From positions 40,558,589 to 40,622,588 of the forward strand of contig OY757939.1 of the NCBI GenBank assembly GCA_963585895.1: DNA of 64,000 nt, written 5' to 3'. Shown piece after piece: positions 28,898 through 39,770 of the stretch. Position numbers and translations under genes: made by a program. The stretch's first letter is position 1, and every line of letters begins with the position of its first letter. The DNA is from Sepioteuthis lessoniana (Eukaryota; Mollusca; Cephalopoda; Myopsida; Loliginidae). The notes under the pieces were generated by a model. That model made no database searches. It had not been told where the DNA came from and saw nothing but the letters and a program-made list of their open reading frames with translations.

Positions 28898-29144
28898 GGG
28901 GGTGTCCTCGTGGTGTAATGGTTAAAGCGATAGACTGCGGAATCGTAGTACGCGAGTTCGAACTCCAGTCGCGCTATTACGTTCACTTTCGGGCAAATAC
29001 CCTTGGGAAAGGTATGAACCCCCTTATCCTCCCAGCTATGGGTTAAATAGTACTACTACTGTTCTTCTAGGAGAATGGCTTTGGCATTAAATAACCTACA
29101 AAGGTTGATATGCCATTAAACAAAGAAACCAAACCAAACCAAAC

Positions 29145-29145
<1 letters not shown>
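28898..29145 (+). mobile_element. tRNA-derived SINE, family S1, best copy
   Basis: A-box CGTGGTGTAATGGTTAAAG at about 28,909, B-box CGAGTTCGAACTCCAGTCG at about 28,953, core GGTATGAACCCCCTTATCC and CAGCTATGGGTTAAATAGTA. The hairpin is at 29,083-29,114 and the end is AACCAAACCAAACC. (TC)n tracts flank it on both sides (28,871-28,897 and 29,146-29,158), so it sits in a TC microsatellite much as A3 does. Confidence 0.85.
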
Positions 29146-29180
<35 letters not shown>

Positions 29181-29184
29181 CCAA

Positions 29185-29457
29185 TACACGGGCAAGATGC
29201 GATGACACAAAATCTATTTTTAAACGGAGATTGGCAGGTTTGAATTCAGACTTTTTCTTCTTGACTGGTTGCCATATCAAAGTTAAAGAGCCGTGCCTGT
29301 CCTACTATTTATCCGTAGCTGGAGAGAAAATATTTGGATTCATACATTTTCCAAGGATATTTGCGCTTTGTGAAGTGCAAATAGACTTGTTCAGGATTTG
29401 AACTCGTGTCGTCGTGTCCATTTCCTACGATGGTAACCATTACACCACAGGTACCTC

Positions 29458-29458
<1 letters not shown>
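29185..29458 (-). mobile_element. tRNA-derived SINE, family S2, diverged
   Basis: On the minus strand the A-box is TGTGGTGTAATGGTTACCA and the B-box CGAGTTCAAATCCTGAACA. The core (GTATGAATCCAAATATTTTC, CAGCTACGGATAAATAG) is diverged and the tail is incomplete (TGTCATCGCATCTTGCCCG). The head end abuts the (CA)(TA)(TG) tract at 29,459. Confidence 0.7.
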
Positions 29459-29547
<89 letters not shown>

Positions 29548-29548
29548 T
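29459..29548. repeat. (CA)n(TA)n(TG)n compound microsatellite
   Basis: This is the third copy of the self-complementary tract layout, here directly following a SINE head. Confidence 0.9.
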
Positions 29549-29799
29549 TGTGCACGTATATTATGATAGGTAAATAGATATATACGCGAACACTCTAACC
29601 ACTAGGTCAATGGTTATTTCAAATAACTAATATTATTAGATACATAGGAAATTATGCAATTTACTCGCCAAAGAGGGTTCCAGATAAAACGGATAAATTT
29701 GGGAGCAATTTCAACATGAAAAAACGCCCATTCGCATGTCCTAGAATAATTAAAATTTGATGAAAAATAACGTTAAAAATATAAAACCCTCTACCACAT

Positions 29800-29940
29800 T
29801 TCTGGACCAATCGGACGTGCCAAAAGATACGCGGTCACTTTCTTCATAAGGAGTTTGTGGAGCTAACGCGCGTGTCCCCAAATACTATAAAAGCTAAAGT
29901 ATCTTCAAAAGAACTTTATAACAGTTAGCCAGCAGATATG
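29800..29940 (+). promoter_or_regulatory. Candidate promoter facing the satellite
   Basis: GGACCAATCGG (CCAAT box) at about 29,805 is followed about 80 bp later by TATAAAAG at 29,886-29,893. A pyrimidine/purine initiator-like stretch lies about 30 bp after that. The first ATG downstream is at 29,938. The direction is toward the GC-rich segment and the satellite array. The motifs are short, so chance is possible. Confidence 0.35.
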
Positions 29941-30072
29941 ATACTCTTTAGCCGGCCGGCCGTGGTCAAGCGACATAGATCAGGTCGGGTGTGTCTTGTC
30001 TCCGGTGGCAGTCGGTCGAAGCTGCCTGACGAGGGTGCCAGGGAAGCCCATCATTCGCATCAAGCAGCCTAG
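29938..30072 (+). CDS. Small ORF after the candidate promoter
   Basis: The 44-codon frame begins MILFSRPAVVKRHRSGRVC and ends HHSHQAA before TAG at 30,070-30,072. It is Arg/His-rich and GC-rich, unlike the surrounding AT-rich DNA. There is no signal peptide or known domain. I include it only because it is the first ATG after the CCAAT/TATA pair. It may be untranslated. Confidence 0.15.
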   Translation: MILFSRPAVVKRHRSGRVCLVSGGSRSKLPDEGAREAHHSHQAA

Positions 30073-30458
30073 ACTGACATACTCCTCAAGTCTCCGTCCC
30101 CGCCCCGGACTCTAATCCACCTTGGAAGGCTACGTTTATCGCCTGGCGCCTGAGGCGTCCCTTTTTTAAGAGAATGCCAACGGAGCCCGAGAGATTTTTA
30201 TGAATGCCAAGCGTGTCTGGACTATGCCCCTGGACACAGAACCACCTTAAAAAAGGTCTTGTGTCGCACTCGTCCGGTTGGTGGGACTTACGACTAAGAG
30301 CAGAACAGTTTACTTGCCCCCATTGACAAGAAGGATACAACTGTCTCGAGATTTCACGGCAGCTTCCCTGCTTGACTGCAAGACGACCTGTATCAAATTA
30401 CGACCTTCAGTTAGACGATAACCTTCCAACACTGATAATTTACTACAACTTGAAAGGC
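29945..30458. other. GC-rich segment bordering the satellite, unclassified
   Basis: About 500 bp is markedly richer in GC than the rest of the left half, with GCCGGCCGGCC near its start. An 84-aa minus ORF (30,086-30,340; SRKSHQPDECDTRPFLRWF) shows no known domain. It could be part of a mobile element or the end of a host transcript. There is no second copy in the window to decide. The satellite begins directly after it. Confidence 0.4.
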
Positions 30459-30999
30459 ATGCTAGACACTGTATCTATCTCACCTCTCATAAACCCTCCA
30501 ATAAAAGCGAGTAAGGGTGCTGGACACAGCATCTTCCTCCCCTCTCATAACCCGTCCAAGAAAAGTGAGTAAGGGTGCTGAACACAGCATCTATCTCATA
30601 ACCCGTCCAAGAAAAGTGAGTAAGGGTGCTGGACACAGCATCTTTCTCCCCTCTCATAACCCGTCCAAGAAAAGCGAGTAAGGGTGCTGGACACAGCATC
30701 TATCTACCCTCTCATAAACATTCCAAGAAAAGCAAGTAAGGGTGCTGGACACAGCATCTTCCTCCCCTCTCATAACCCGTCCAACGAAAGCAAATACGGG
30801 TGCTGGACACAGCATCTATCTCCCCTATCATAACCCGTCCAAGAAAAGCGAAAAAGGGTGCTGGACACAGCATCTATCTCACCTCTCATAACCCCTCCAA
30901 TAAAAGCGAGTAAGGTTGCTGGACACAGCATCTATCTCCCCTCTCATAACCCGTCCAAGAAAAGCGAGTAAGGGTGCTGGACACAGCATCTATCTCCCC

Positions 31000-33900
31000 T
31001 CTCATAACCCGTCCAAGAAAAGCGAGTAAGGGTGCTGGACACAGCATCTATCTCACCTCTCGTAAACCCTCCAAGAAAAGCGAGTAAGGGTGCTGGACAC
31101 AGCATCTATCTCCCCTCTCATAAACCCGTCCAAGAAAAGCTAGTAAGGGTGCTTGACACAGCATCTATCTCCCCTCTCATAAACCCTCCAAGAAAAGCGA
31201 GTAAGGGTGCTGGACACAGCATCTATCTCCCCTCTCATAACCCGTCCAAGAAAAGCGAATAAGGGTGCTGGACACAGCATCTATCTCCCCTCTCATAACC
31301 CGTCCAAGAAAAGCAAGTAAGGGTGCTGGACACAGCATCGATCTCCCCTCTCATAAACCCGTCCAAGAAAAGCGAGTAAGGGTGCTGGACACAGCATCTA
31401 TCTCCCCTCTCATAAACCCGTCCAAGAAAAGCTAGTAAGGGTGCTTGACACAGCATCTATCTCCCCTCTCATAACCCGTCCAAGAAAAGCGAGTAAGGGT
31501 GCTGGACACAGCATCTATCTCCCCTCTCATAACCCGTCCAATAAAAGCTAGTAAGGGTGCTGGACACAGTATCTATCTCCCCTCTCATAACCCGTCCAAG
31601 AAAAGCGAATAAGGGTGCTGGACACAGCATCTATCTCCCCTCTCATAACCCGTCCAATAAAAGCGAGTAAGGGTGCTGGACACAGCATCTATCTCCCCTC
31701 TCATAACCCGTCCAAGAAAAGCGAGTGAGGGTGCTGGACACAGCATCTATCTCCCCTCGCATAACCCGTCCAAGAAAAGCGAGTAAGGGTGCTGGACAAA
31801 GCATCTATCTCCACTCTCATGAAACCCTCCAATAAAAGCGAGGAAGGGTGCTGGACACAGCATCTATCTCCCCTCTCGTAAACGCTCCAAAAAAAGCGAG
31901 TAAGGGGGCTGGACACAGCATGTATCTCCCCTCTCATAACTCGTCCAAGGAAAGCGAATAAGGATGCTGGACACAGCATCGATCTCCCCTCTCATAACCC
32001 GTCCAAGAAAAGCGAGTAAGGGTGCTGGACACAGCATCTATCTCCCCTCTCATAACCCGTCCAAGAAAAGAGAATTAGGGTGCTGGACACAGCATCTATC
32101 TCCCCTCTCATAACCCGTACAAGAAAAGCTAGTAAGGGTGCTGGACACAGCATCTAGATCCCCTCTCATAACACGTCCAAGAAAAGCGATTAAGGGTGCT
32201 GGACACAGCATCTAGATCCCCTCTCATAACCCGTCCAAGAAAAGCGAATGAGGGTGCTGGACACAGCATCTTCCTCCCCTCTCATAACCCGTCTAAGAAA
32301 AGTGAGTAAGGGTGCTGGACACAGCATCTATCTCCCCTCTCATAACCCGTCCACGAAAAGCGAGTAAGGGTGCTGGACACAGCATCTATCTCCCCTCTCA
32401 TAACCCGTCCAAGAAAAGTGAGTAAGGGTTCTGGACACAGCATCTATCTCCCCTCTCATAACCCGTCCAATAAAAGCAAGTAAGAGTGCTGGACACAGCA
32501 TCTATCTCGTCTCTTAAACCCGTCCAAGAAAAGCGAATAAGGGTGCTGGACACAGCATCAATCTCTCCTCTCATAACCCGTCCAATAAAAGCGAGTAAGG
32601 GTGCTGGACACAGCATCTATCTCCCCTCTCATAAACCCCTCCAAGAAAAGCGAGTAAGGGTGCTGGACACAGCATCTATCTACCATCTCGTAAACGCTCC
32701 AAGAAAAGCGAGTAAGGGTGCTGGACACAGCATCTATCTCCCCTCTCATAACTCGTCCATGGAAAGCGAATAAGGGTGCTGGACAAAGCATCTATCTCCC
32801 CTCTCATAACCCGTCCAAGAAAAGCGAGTAAGGGTGCTGGACACAGCATATATCTCCCCTCTCATAACTCGTCCAAGAAAAGCGAATAAGGGTACTGGAC
32901 ACAGCATCTATCTCCCCTGTCATAACCCGTCCAAGAAAAGCGAGTGAGGGTGCTGGACACAGCATCTATCTCCCCTCTCATAACCCGTCCAAGAAAAGTG
33001 AGTAAGGGTTCTGGACACAGCATCTATCTCCCCTCTCATAACCCGTCCAAGAAAAGCGAGTAAGGGTGCTGGACACAGCATCTAGATCCCCTCTTATAAC
33101 CCGTCCAAGAAAAGAAAGTGAGAGTGCTGGACACAGCATCTATCTACCCTCTCATAACCCGTCCAAGAAAAGCGAATAAGGGTGCTGGACACAGCATCTA
33201 TCTCCCCTCTCATAACCCGTCCAAGAAAAGCGAGTAAGGGTGCTGAACACAGCATCTATCTCCCCTCTCATAACCCGTCCAAGAAAAGCAAGTAAGGGTG
33301 CTGGACACAGTATCATCTCCCCTCTCATAACCCGTCCAATAAAAGCGAGTAAGGGTGCTGGACACAGCATCTATCTCCCCTCTCATAACCCGTCCAAGAA
33401 AAGCGAGTGAGGGTGCTGGACACAGCATCTATCTCCCCTCGCATAACCCGTCCAAGAAAAGCGAGTAAGGGTGCTGAACAAAGCATCTATCTCCACTCTC
33501 ATAAACCCCTCCAATAAAAGCGAGTAAGGGTGCTGGACACAGCATCTATCTACCATCTCGTAAACGCTACAAGAAAAGCGAGTAAGGGTGCTGGACACAG
33601 CATCTATCTCCCCTCTCATAACTCGTCCAAGGAAAGCGAATAAGGGTGCTGGACACAGCATCTATCTCCCCTCTCATAACCCGTCCAAGAAAAGCAAGTA
33701 AGGGTGCTGGACACAGCATATATCTCCCCTCTCATAACTCGTCCAAGAAAAGCGAATAAGGGTGCTGGACACAGCATCTATCTCCCCTCTCATAACCCGT
33801 CCAAGAAAAGCGAGTAAGGGTGCTGGACACAGCATCTATCTCCCCTCTCATAACCCCCCCAAGAAAAGCAAATACGGGGGCTGGACACAGCATCTATCTC

Positions 33901-36900
33901 TTCTCTCATAACCCGTCCAAGAAAAGCGAATAAGGGTGCTGGACACAGCATCTATCTCCCCTCTCATAACCCGTCCAAGAAAAGCGAGTAAGGGTGCTGG
34001 ACACAGCATCTATCTCCCCTCTTATAACCCGTCCAAGAAAAGCAAGTGAGAGTGCTGGACACAGCATATAGATCCCCTCTCATAACCCATCCAAGAAAAG
34101 CGAATAAGGGTGCTGGACACAGCATCTATCTCCCCTCTCATAACCCGTCCAAGAAAAGCGAGTAAGGGTGTTGGACACAGCATCTATCTCCCATCTCATA
34201 ACCCCTCCAAAAAAAGCGAGTAAGGGTGCTGAACACGGCATCTATCTCCCCTCTCATAAACCCGTCCAAGAAAAGCGAGTAAGGGTGCTGGACACAGCAT
34301 CTATCCCCCCTCTCATAAACCCGTCCAAGAAAAGCGAGTAAGGGTGCTGGACACAGATTCTATCTCCCCTCTCATAACCCGTCCAAGAAAAACGAGTAAG
34401 GGTGCTGGACACAGCATCTATCTCCCCTCTCATAAACCCGTCCAAGAAAAAGCGAGTAAGGGTGCTGGACACAGCATCTATCTCCCCTCTCATAACTCGT
34501 CCAAGGAAAGCGAATAAGGGTGCTGGACACATCATCTATCTCCCCTCTCATAACCCGTCCAAGAAAAGCGAGTAAGGGTGCTGGACACAGCATATATCTC
34601 CCCTCTCATAACTCGTCCAAGCAAAGCGAATAAGGGTGTTGGACACAGCATCTATCTCCCCTTTCATAACCCGTCCAAGAAAAGCGATTAAGGATGCTGG
34701 ACACAGCATCTATCTCCCCTCTCATAACCCGTCCAAGAAAAGCGAGTAAGGGTGCTGGACACAGCATCTATCTCCCCTCTTATAACCCGTCCAAGAAAAG
34801 CGAGTGAGAGTGCTGGACACAGCATCTATCTCCCCTCTCATAACCCGTCCAAGTAAAGCGAACAAGGGTGCTGGACTTAGCATCTATCTCCCCTCTCATA
34901 ACCCGTGCAAGAAAAGCGAGTAAGGGTGCTGGACACAGCATCTATCTCCCCTCTCATAACCCCTCCAAGAAAAGCAAGTAAGGGTGCTGGACACAGCATC
35001 TATCTCCCCTCTCATAACCCGTCCAAGAAAAGCGAGTAAGGGTGCTGGACACAGCATCTATCTCCCCTCTCATAAACCCGTCCAAGAAAAGCGAGTAAGG
35101 GTGCTGGACACAGCATCTATCTCCCCTCTCATAACCCGTCCAAGAAAAGAAAGTGAGAGTGCTGGACACAGCATCTATCTCCCCTCTCATAACCCGTCCA
35201 AGAAAAGCGAATAAGGGTGCTGGACACAGCATCTATCTCCCCTCTCATAACCCGTCCAAGAAAAGAAAGTGAGAGTGCTGGACACAGCATATATCTCCCC
35301 TCTCATAACTCGTCCAAGAAAAGCGAATAAAGGTGTTGGAAACAGCATCTATCTCCCCTTTCATAACCCGTCCAAGAAAAGCGATTAATGGTGCTGGACA
35401 CAGCATCTATCTCCCCTCTCATAACCCGTCCAAGAAAAGCGAGTAAGGGTGCTGGACACAGCATCTATCTCCCCTCTTATAACCCGTCCAAGAAAAGCGA
35501 GTGAGAGTGCTGGACACAGCATCTATCTCCCCTCTCATAACCCGTCCAAGTAAAGCGAACAAGGGTGCTGGACTTAGCATCTATCTCCCCTCTCATAACC
35601 CGTGCAAGAAAAGCGAGTAAGGGTGCTGGACACAGCATCTATCTCCCCTCTCATAACCCCTCCAAGAAAAGCGAGTAAGGGTGCTGGACACAGCATCTAT
35701 CTCCCCTCTCATAACCCGTCCAAGAAAAGCGAGTAAGGGTGCTGGACACAGCATCTATCTCCCCTCTCATAAACCCGTCCAAGAAAAGCGAGTAAGGGTG
35801 CTGGACACAGCATCTATCTCCCCTCTCATAACCCGTCCAAGAAAAGCGAGTAAGGGTGCTGGACACAGCATCTATCTCACCTCTCGTAAACCCTCCAAGA
35901 AAAGCGAGTAAGGGTGCTGGACACAGCATCTATCTCCCCTCTCATAAACCCGTCCAAGAAAAGCTAGTAAGGGTGCTTGACACAGCATCTATCTCCCCTC
36001 TCATAAACCCTCCAAGAAAAGCGAGTAAGGGTGCTGGACACAGCATCTATCTCCCCTCTCATAACCCGTCCAAGAAAAGCGAATAAGGGTGCTGGACACA
36101 GCATCTATCTCCCCTCTCATAACCCGTCCAAGAAAAGCAAGTAAGGGTGCTGGACACAGCATCGATCTCCCCTCTCATAAACCCGTCCAAGAAAAGCGAG
36201 TAAGGGTGCTGGACACAGCATCTATCTCCCCTCTCATAAACCCGTCCAAGAAAAGCTAGTAAGGGTGCTTGACACAGCATCTATCTCCCCTCTCATAACC
36301 CGTCCAAGAAAAGCGAGTAAGGGTGCTGGACACAGCATCTATCTCCCCTCTCATAACCCGTCCAATAAAAGCTAGTAAGGGTGCTGGACACAGTATCTAT
36401 CTCCCCTCTCATAACCCGTCCAAGAAAAGCGAATAAGGGTGCTGGACACAGCATCTATCTCCCCTCTCATAACCCGTCCAATAAAAGCGAGTAAGGGTGC
36501 TGGACACAGCATCTATCTCCCCTCTCATAACCCGTCCAAGAAAAGCGAGTGAGGGTGCTGGACACAGCATCTATCTCCCCTCGCATAACCCGTCCAAGAA
36601 AAGCGAGTAAGGGTGCTGGACAAAGCATCTATCTCCACTCTCATGAAACCCTCCAATAAAAGCGAGGAAGGGTGCTGGACACAGCATCTATCTCCCCTCT
36701 CGTAAACGCTCCAAAAAAAGCGAGTAAGGGGGCTGGACACAGCATGTATCTCCCCTCTCATAACTCGTCCAAGGAAAGCGAATAAGGATGCTGGACACAG
36801 CATCGATCTCCCCTCTCATAACCCGTCCAAGAAAAGCGAGTAAGGGTGCTGGACACAGCATCTATCTCCCCTCTCATAACCCGTCCAAGAAAAGAGAATT

Positions 36901-39770
36901 AGGGTGCTGGACACAGCATCTATCTCCCCTCTCATAACCCGTACAAGAAAAGCTAGTAAGGGTGCTGGACACAGCATCTAGATCCCCTCTCATAACACGT
37001 CCAAGAAAAGCGATTAAGGGTGCTGGACACAGCATCTAGATCCCCTCTCATAACCCGTCCAAGAAAAGCGAATGAGGGTGCTGGACACAGCATCTTCCTC
37101 CCCTCTCATAACCCGTCTAAGAAAAGTGAGTAAGGGTGCTGGACACAGCATCTATCTCCCCTCTCATAACCCGTCCACGAAAAGCGAGTAAGGGTGCTGG
37201 ACACAGCATCTATCTCCCCTCTCATAACCCGTCCAAGAAAAGTGAGTAAGGGTTCTGGACACAGCATCTATCTCCCCTCTCATAACCCGTCCAATAAAAG
37301 CGAGTAAGAGTGCTGGACACAGCATCTATCTCGTCTCTTAAACCCGTCCAAGAAAAGCGAATAAGGGTGCTGGACACAGCATCAATCTCTCCTCTCATAA
37401 CCCGTCCAATAAAAGCGAGTAAGGGTGCTGGACACAGCATCTATCTCCCCTCTCATAAACCCCTCCAAGAAAAGCGAGTAAGGGTGCTGGACACAGCATC
37501 TATCTACCATCTCGTAAACGCTCCAAGAATAGCGAGTAAGGGTGCTGGACACAGCATCTATCTCCCCTCTCATAACTCGTCCATGGAAAGCGAATAAGGG
37601 TGCTGGACAAAGCATCTATCTCCCCTCTCATAACCCGTCCAAGAAAAGCGAGTAAGGGTGCTGGACACAGCATATATCTCCCCTCTCATAACTCGTCCAA
37701 GAAAAGCGAATAAGGGTACTGGACACAGCATCTATCTCCCCTGTCATAACCCGTCCAAGAAAAGCGAGTGAGGGTGCTGGACACAGCATCTATCTCCCCT
37801 CTCATAACCCGTCCAAGAAAAGTGAGTAAGGGTTCTGGACACAGCATCTATCTCCCCTCTCATAACCCGTCCAAGAAAAGCGAGTAAGGGTGCTGGACAC
37901 AGCATCTAGATCCCCTCTTATAACCCGTCCAAGAAAAGAAAGTGAGAGTGCTGGACACAGCATCTATCTCCCCTCTCATAACCCGTCCAAGAAAAGCGAA
38001 TAAGGGTGCTGGACACAGCATCTATCTCCCCTCTCATAACCCGTCCAAGAAAAGCGAGTAAGGGTGCTGAACACAGCATCTATCTCCCCTCTCATAACCC
38101 GTCCAAGAAAAGCAAGTAAGGGTGCTGGACACAGTATCATCTCCCCTCTCATAACCCGTCCAATAAAAGCGAGTAAGGGTGCTGGACACAGCATCTATCT
38201 CCCCTCTCATAACCCGTCCAAGAAAAGCGAGTGAGGGTGCTGGACACAGCATCTATCTCCCCTCGCATAACCCGTCCAAGAAAAGCGAGTAAGGGTGCTG
38301 AACAAAGCATCTATCTCCCCTCTCATAACCCGTCCAAGAAAAGCGAGTAAGGGTGCTGGACACAGCATCTATCTCCCCTCGCATAACCCGTCCAAGAAAA
38401 GCGAGTAAGGGTGCTGGACACAGCATCTATCTCCCCTCTTATAACCCGTCCAAGAAAAGCAAGTGAGAGTGCTGGACACAGCATATAGATCCCCTCTCAT
38501 AACCCATCCAAGAAAAGCGAATAAGGGTGCTGGACACAGCATCTATCTCCCCTCTCATAACCCGTCCAAGAAAAGCGAGTAAGGGTGTTGGACACAGCAT
38601 CTATCTCCCATCTCATAACCCCTCCAAAAAAAGCGAGTAAGGGTGCTGAACACGGCATCTATCTCCCCTCTCATAAACCCGTCCAAGAAAAGCGAGTAAG
38701 GGTGCTGGACACAGCATCTATCCCCCCTCTCATAAACCCGTCCAAGAAAAGCGAGTAAGGGTGCTGGACACAGATTCTATCTCCCCTCTCATAACCCGTC
38801 CAAGAAAAACGAGTAAGGGTGCTGGACACAGCATCTATCTCCCCTCTCATAAACCCGTCCAAGAAAAAGCGAGTAAGGGTGCTGGACACAGCATCTATCT
38901 CCCCTCTCATAACTCGTCCAAGGAAAGCGAATAAGGGTGCTGGACACATCATCTATCTCCCCTCTCATAACCCGTCCAAGAAAAGCGAGTAAGGGTGCTG
39001 GACACAGCATATATCTCCCCTCTCATAACTCGTCCAAGCAAAGCGAATAAGGGTGTTGGACACAGCATCTATCTCCCCTTTCATAACCCGTCCAAGAAAA
39101 GCGATTAAGGATGCTGGACACAGCATCTATCTCCCCTCTCATAACCCGTCCAAGAAAAGCGAGTAAGGGTGCTGGACACAGCATCTATCTCCCCTCTTAT
39201 AACCCGTCCAAGAAAAGCGAGTGAGAGTGCTGGACACAGCATCTATCTCCCCTCTCATAACCCGTCCAAGTAAAGCGAACAAGGGTGCTGGACTTAGCAT
39301 CTATCTCCCCTCTCATAACCCGTGCAAGAAAAGCGAGTAAGGGTGCTGGACACAGCATCTATCTCCCCTCTCATAACCCCTCCAAGAAAAGCGAGTAAGG
39401 GTGCTGGACACAGCATCTATCTCCCCTCTCATAACCCGTCCAAGAAAAGCGAGTAAGGGTGCTGGACACAGCATCTATCTCCCCTCTCATAAACCCGTCC
39501 AAGAAAAGCGAGTAAGGGTGCTGGACACAGCATCTATCTCCCCTCTCATAACCCGTCCAAGAAAAGAAAGTGAGAGTGCTGGACACAGCATCTATCTCCC
39601 CTCTCATAACCCGTCCAAGAAAAGCGAATAAGGGTGCTGGACACAGCATCTATCTCCCCTCTCATAACCCGTCCAAGAAAAGAAAGTGAGAGTGCTGGAC
39701 ACAGCATATATCTCCCCTCTCATAACTCGTCCAAGAAAAGCGAATAAAGGTGTTGGAAACAGCATCTATC
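31000..39770 (+). repeat. Large duplicated satellite blocks, offset 4,824 then 4,417
   Basis: Variant order at about 31,000-33,480 reappears at 35,830-38,310 (offset 4,824). The second copy then lacks about 407 bp (seven units) and resumes at offset 4,417 from about 34,010/38,430 to 35,350/39,770. Shared rare variants mark it, such as CATCTAGATCCCC with AACACGTCC and the GTATCATCTCC deletion. Differences between copies are few. Confidence 0.85.
34650..35840 (+). repeat. Satellite sub-block repeated at ~697 bp
   Basis: The variant run CTTTCATAACCC, GCGATTAA, AAGTAAAGCGAACAAGG and GGACTTAGCATC at 34,660-34,870 recurs at 35,357-35,567. That is twelve units plus one or two bases. Confidence 0.7.

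Noticed and set aside
28898-28975. Genuine tRNA gene
   Set aside because: A and B boxes are present, but acceptor-stem pairing is not seen and the sequence runs straight into a SINE core and tail. The same applies at 2,600, 5,033, 7,942, 10,491, 21,215, 22,085 and 29,185.
30220-30260. Early satellite unit in the GC-rich segment (CCCCTGGACACAGAAC)
   Set aside because: Only about ten bases resemble the unit and the surrounding sequence does not match, so chance is likely.
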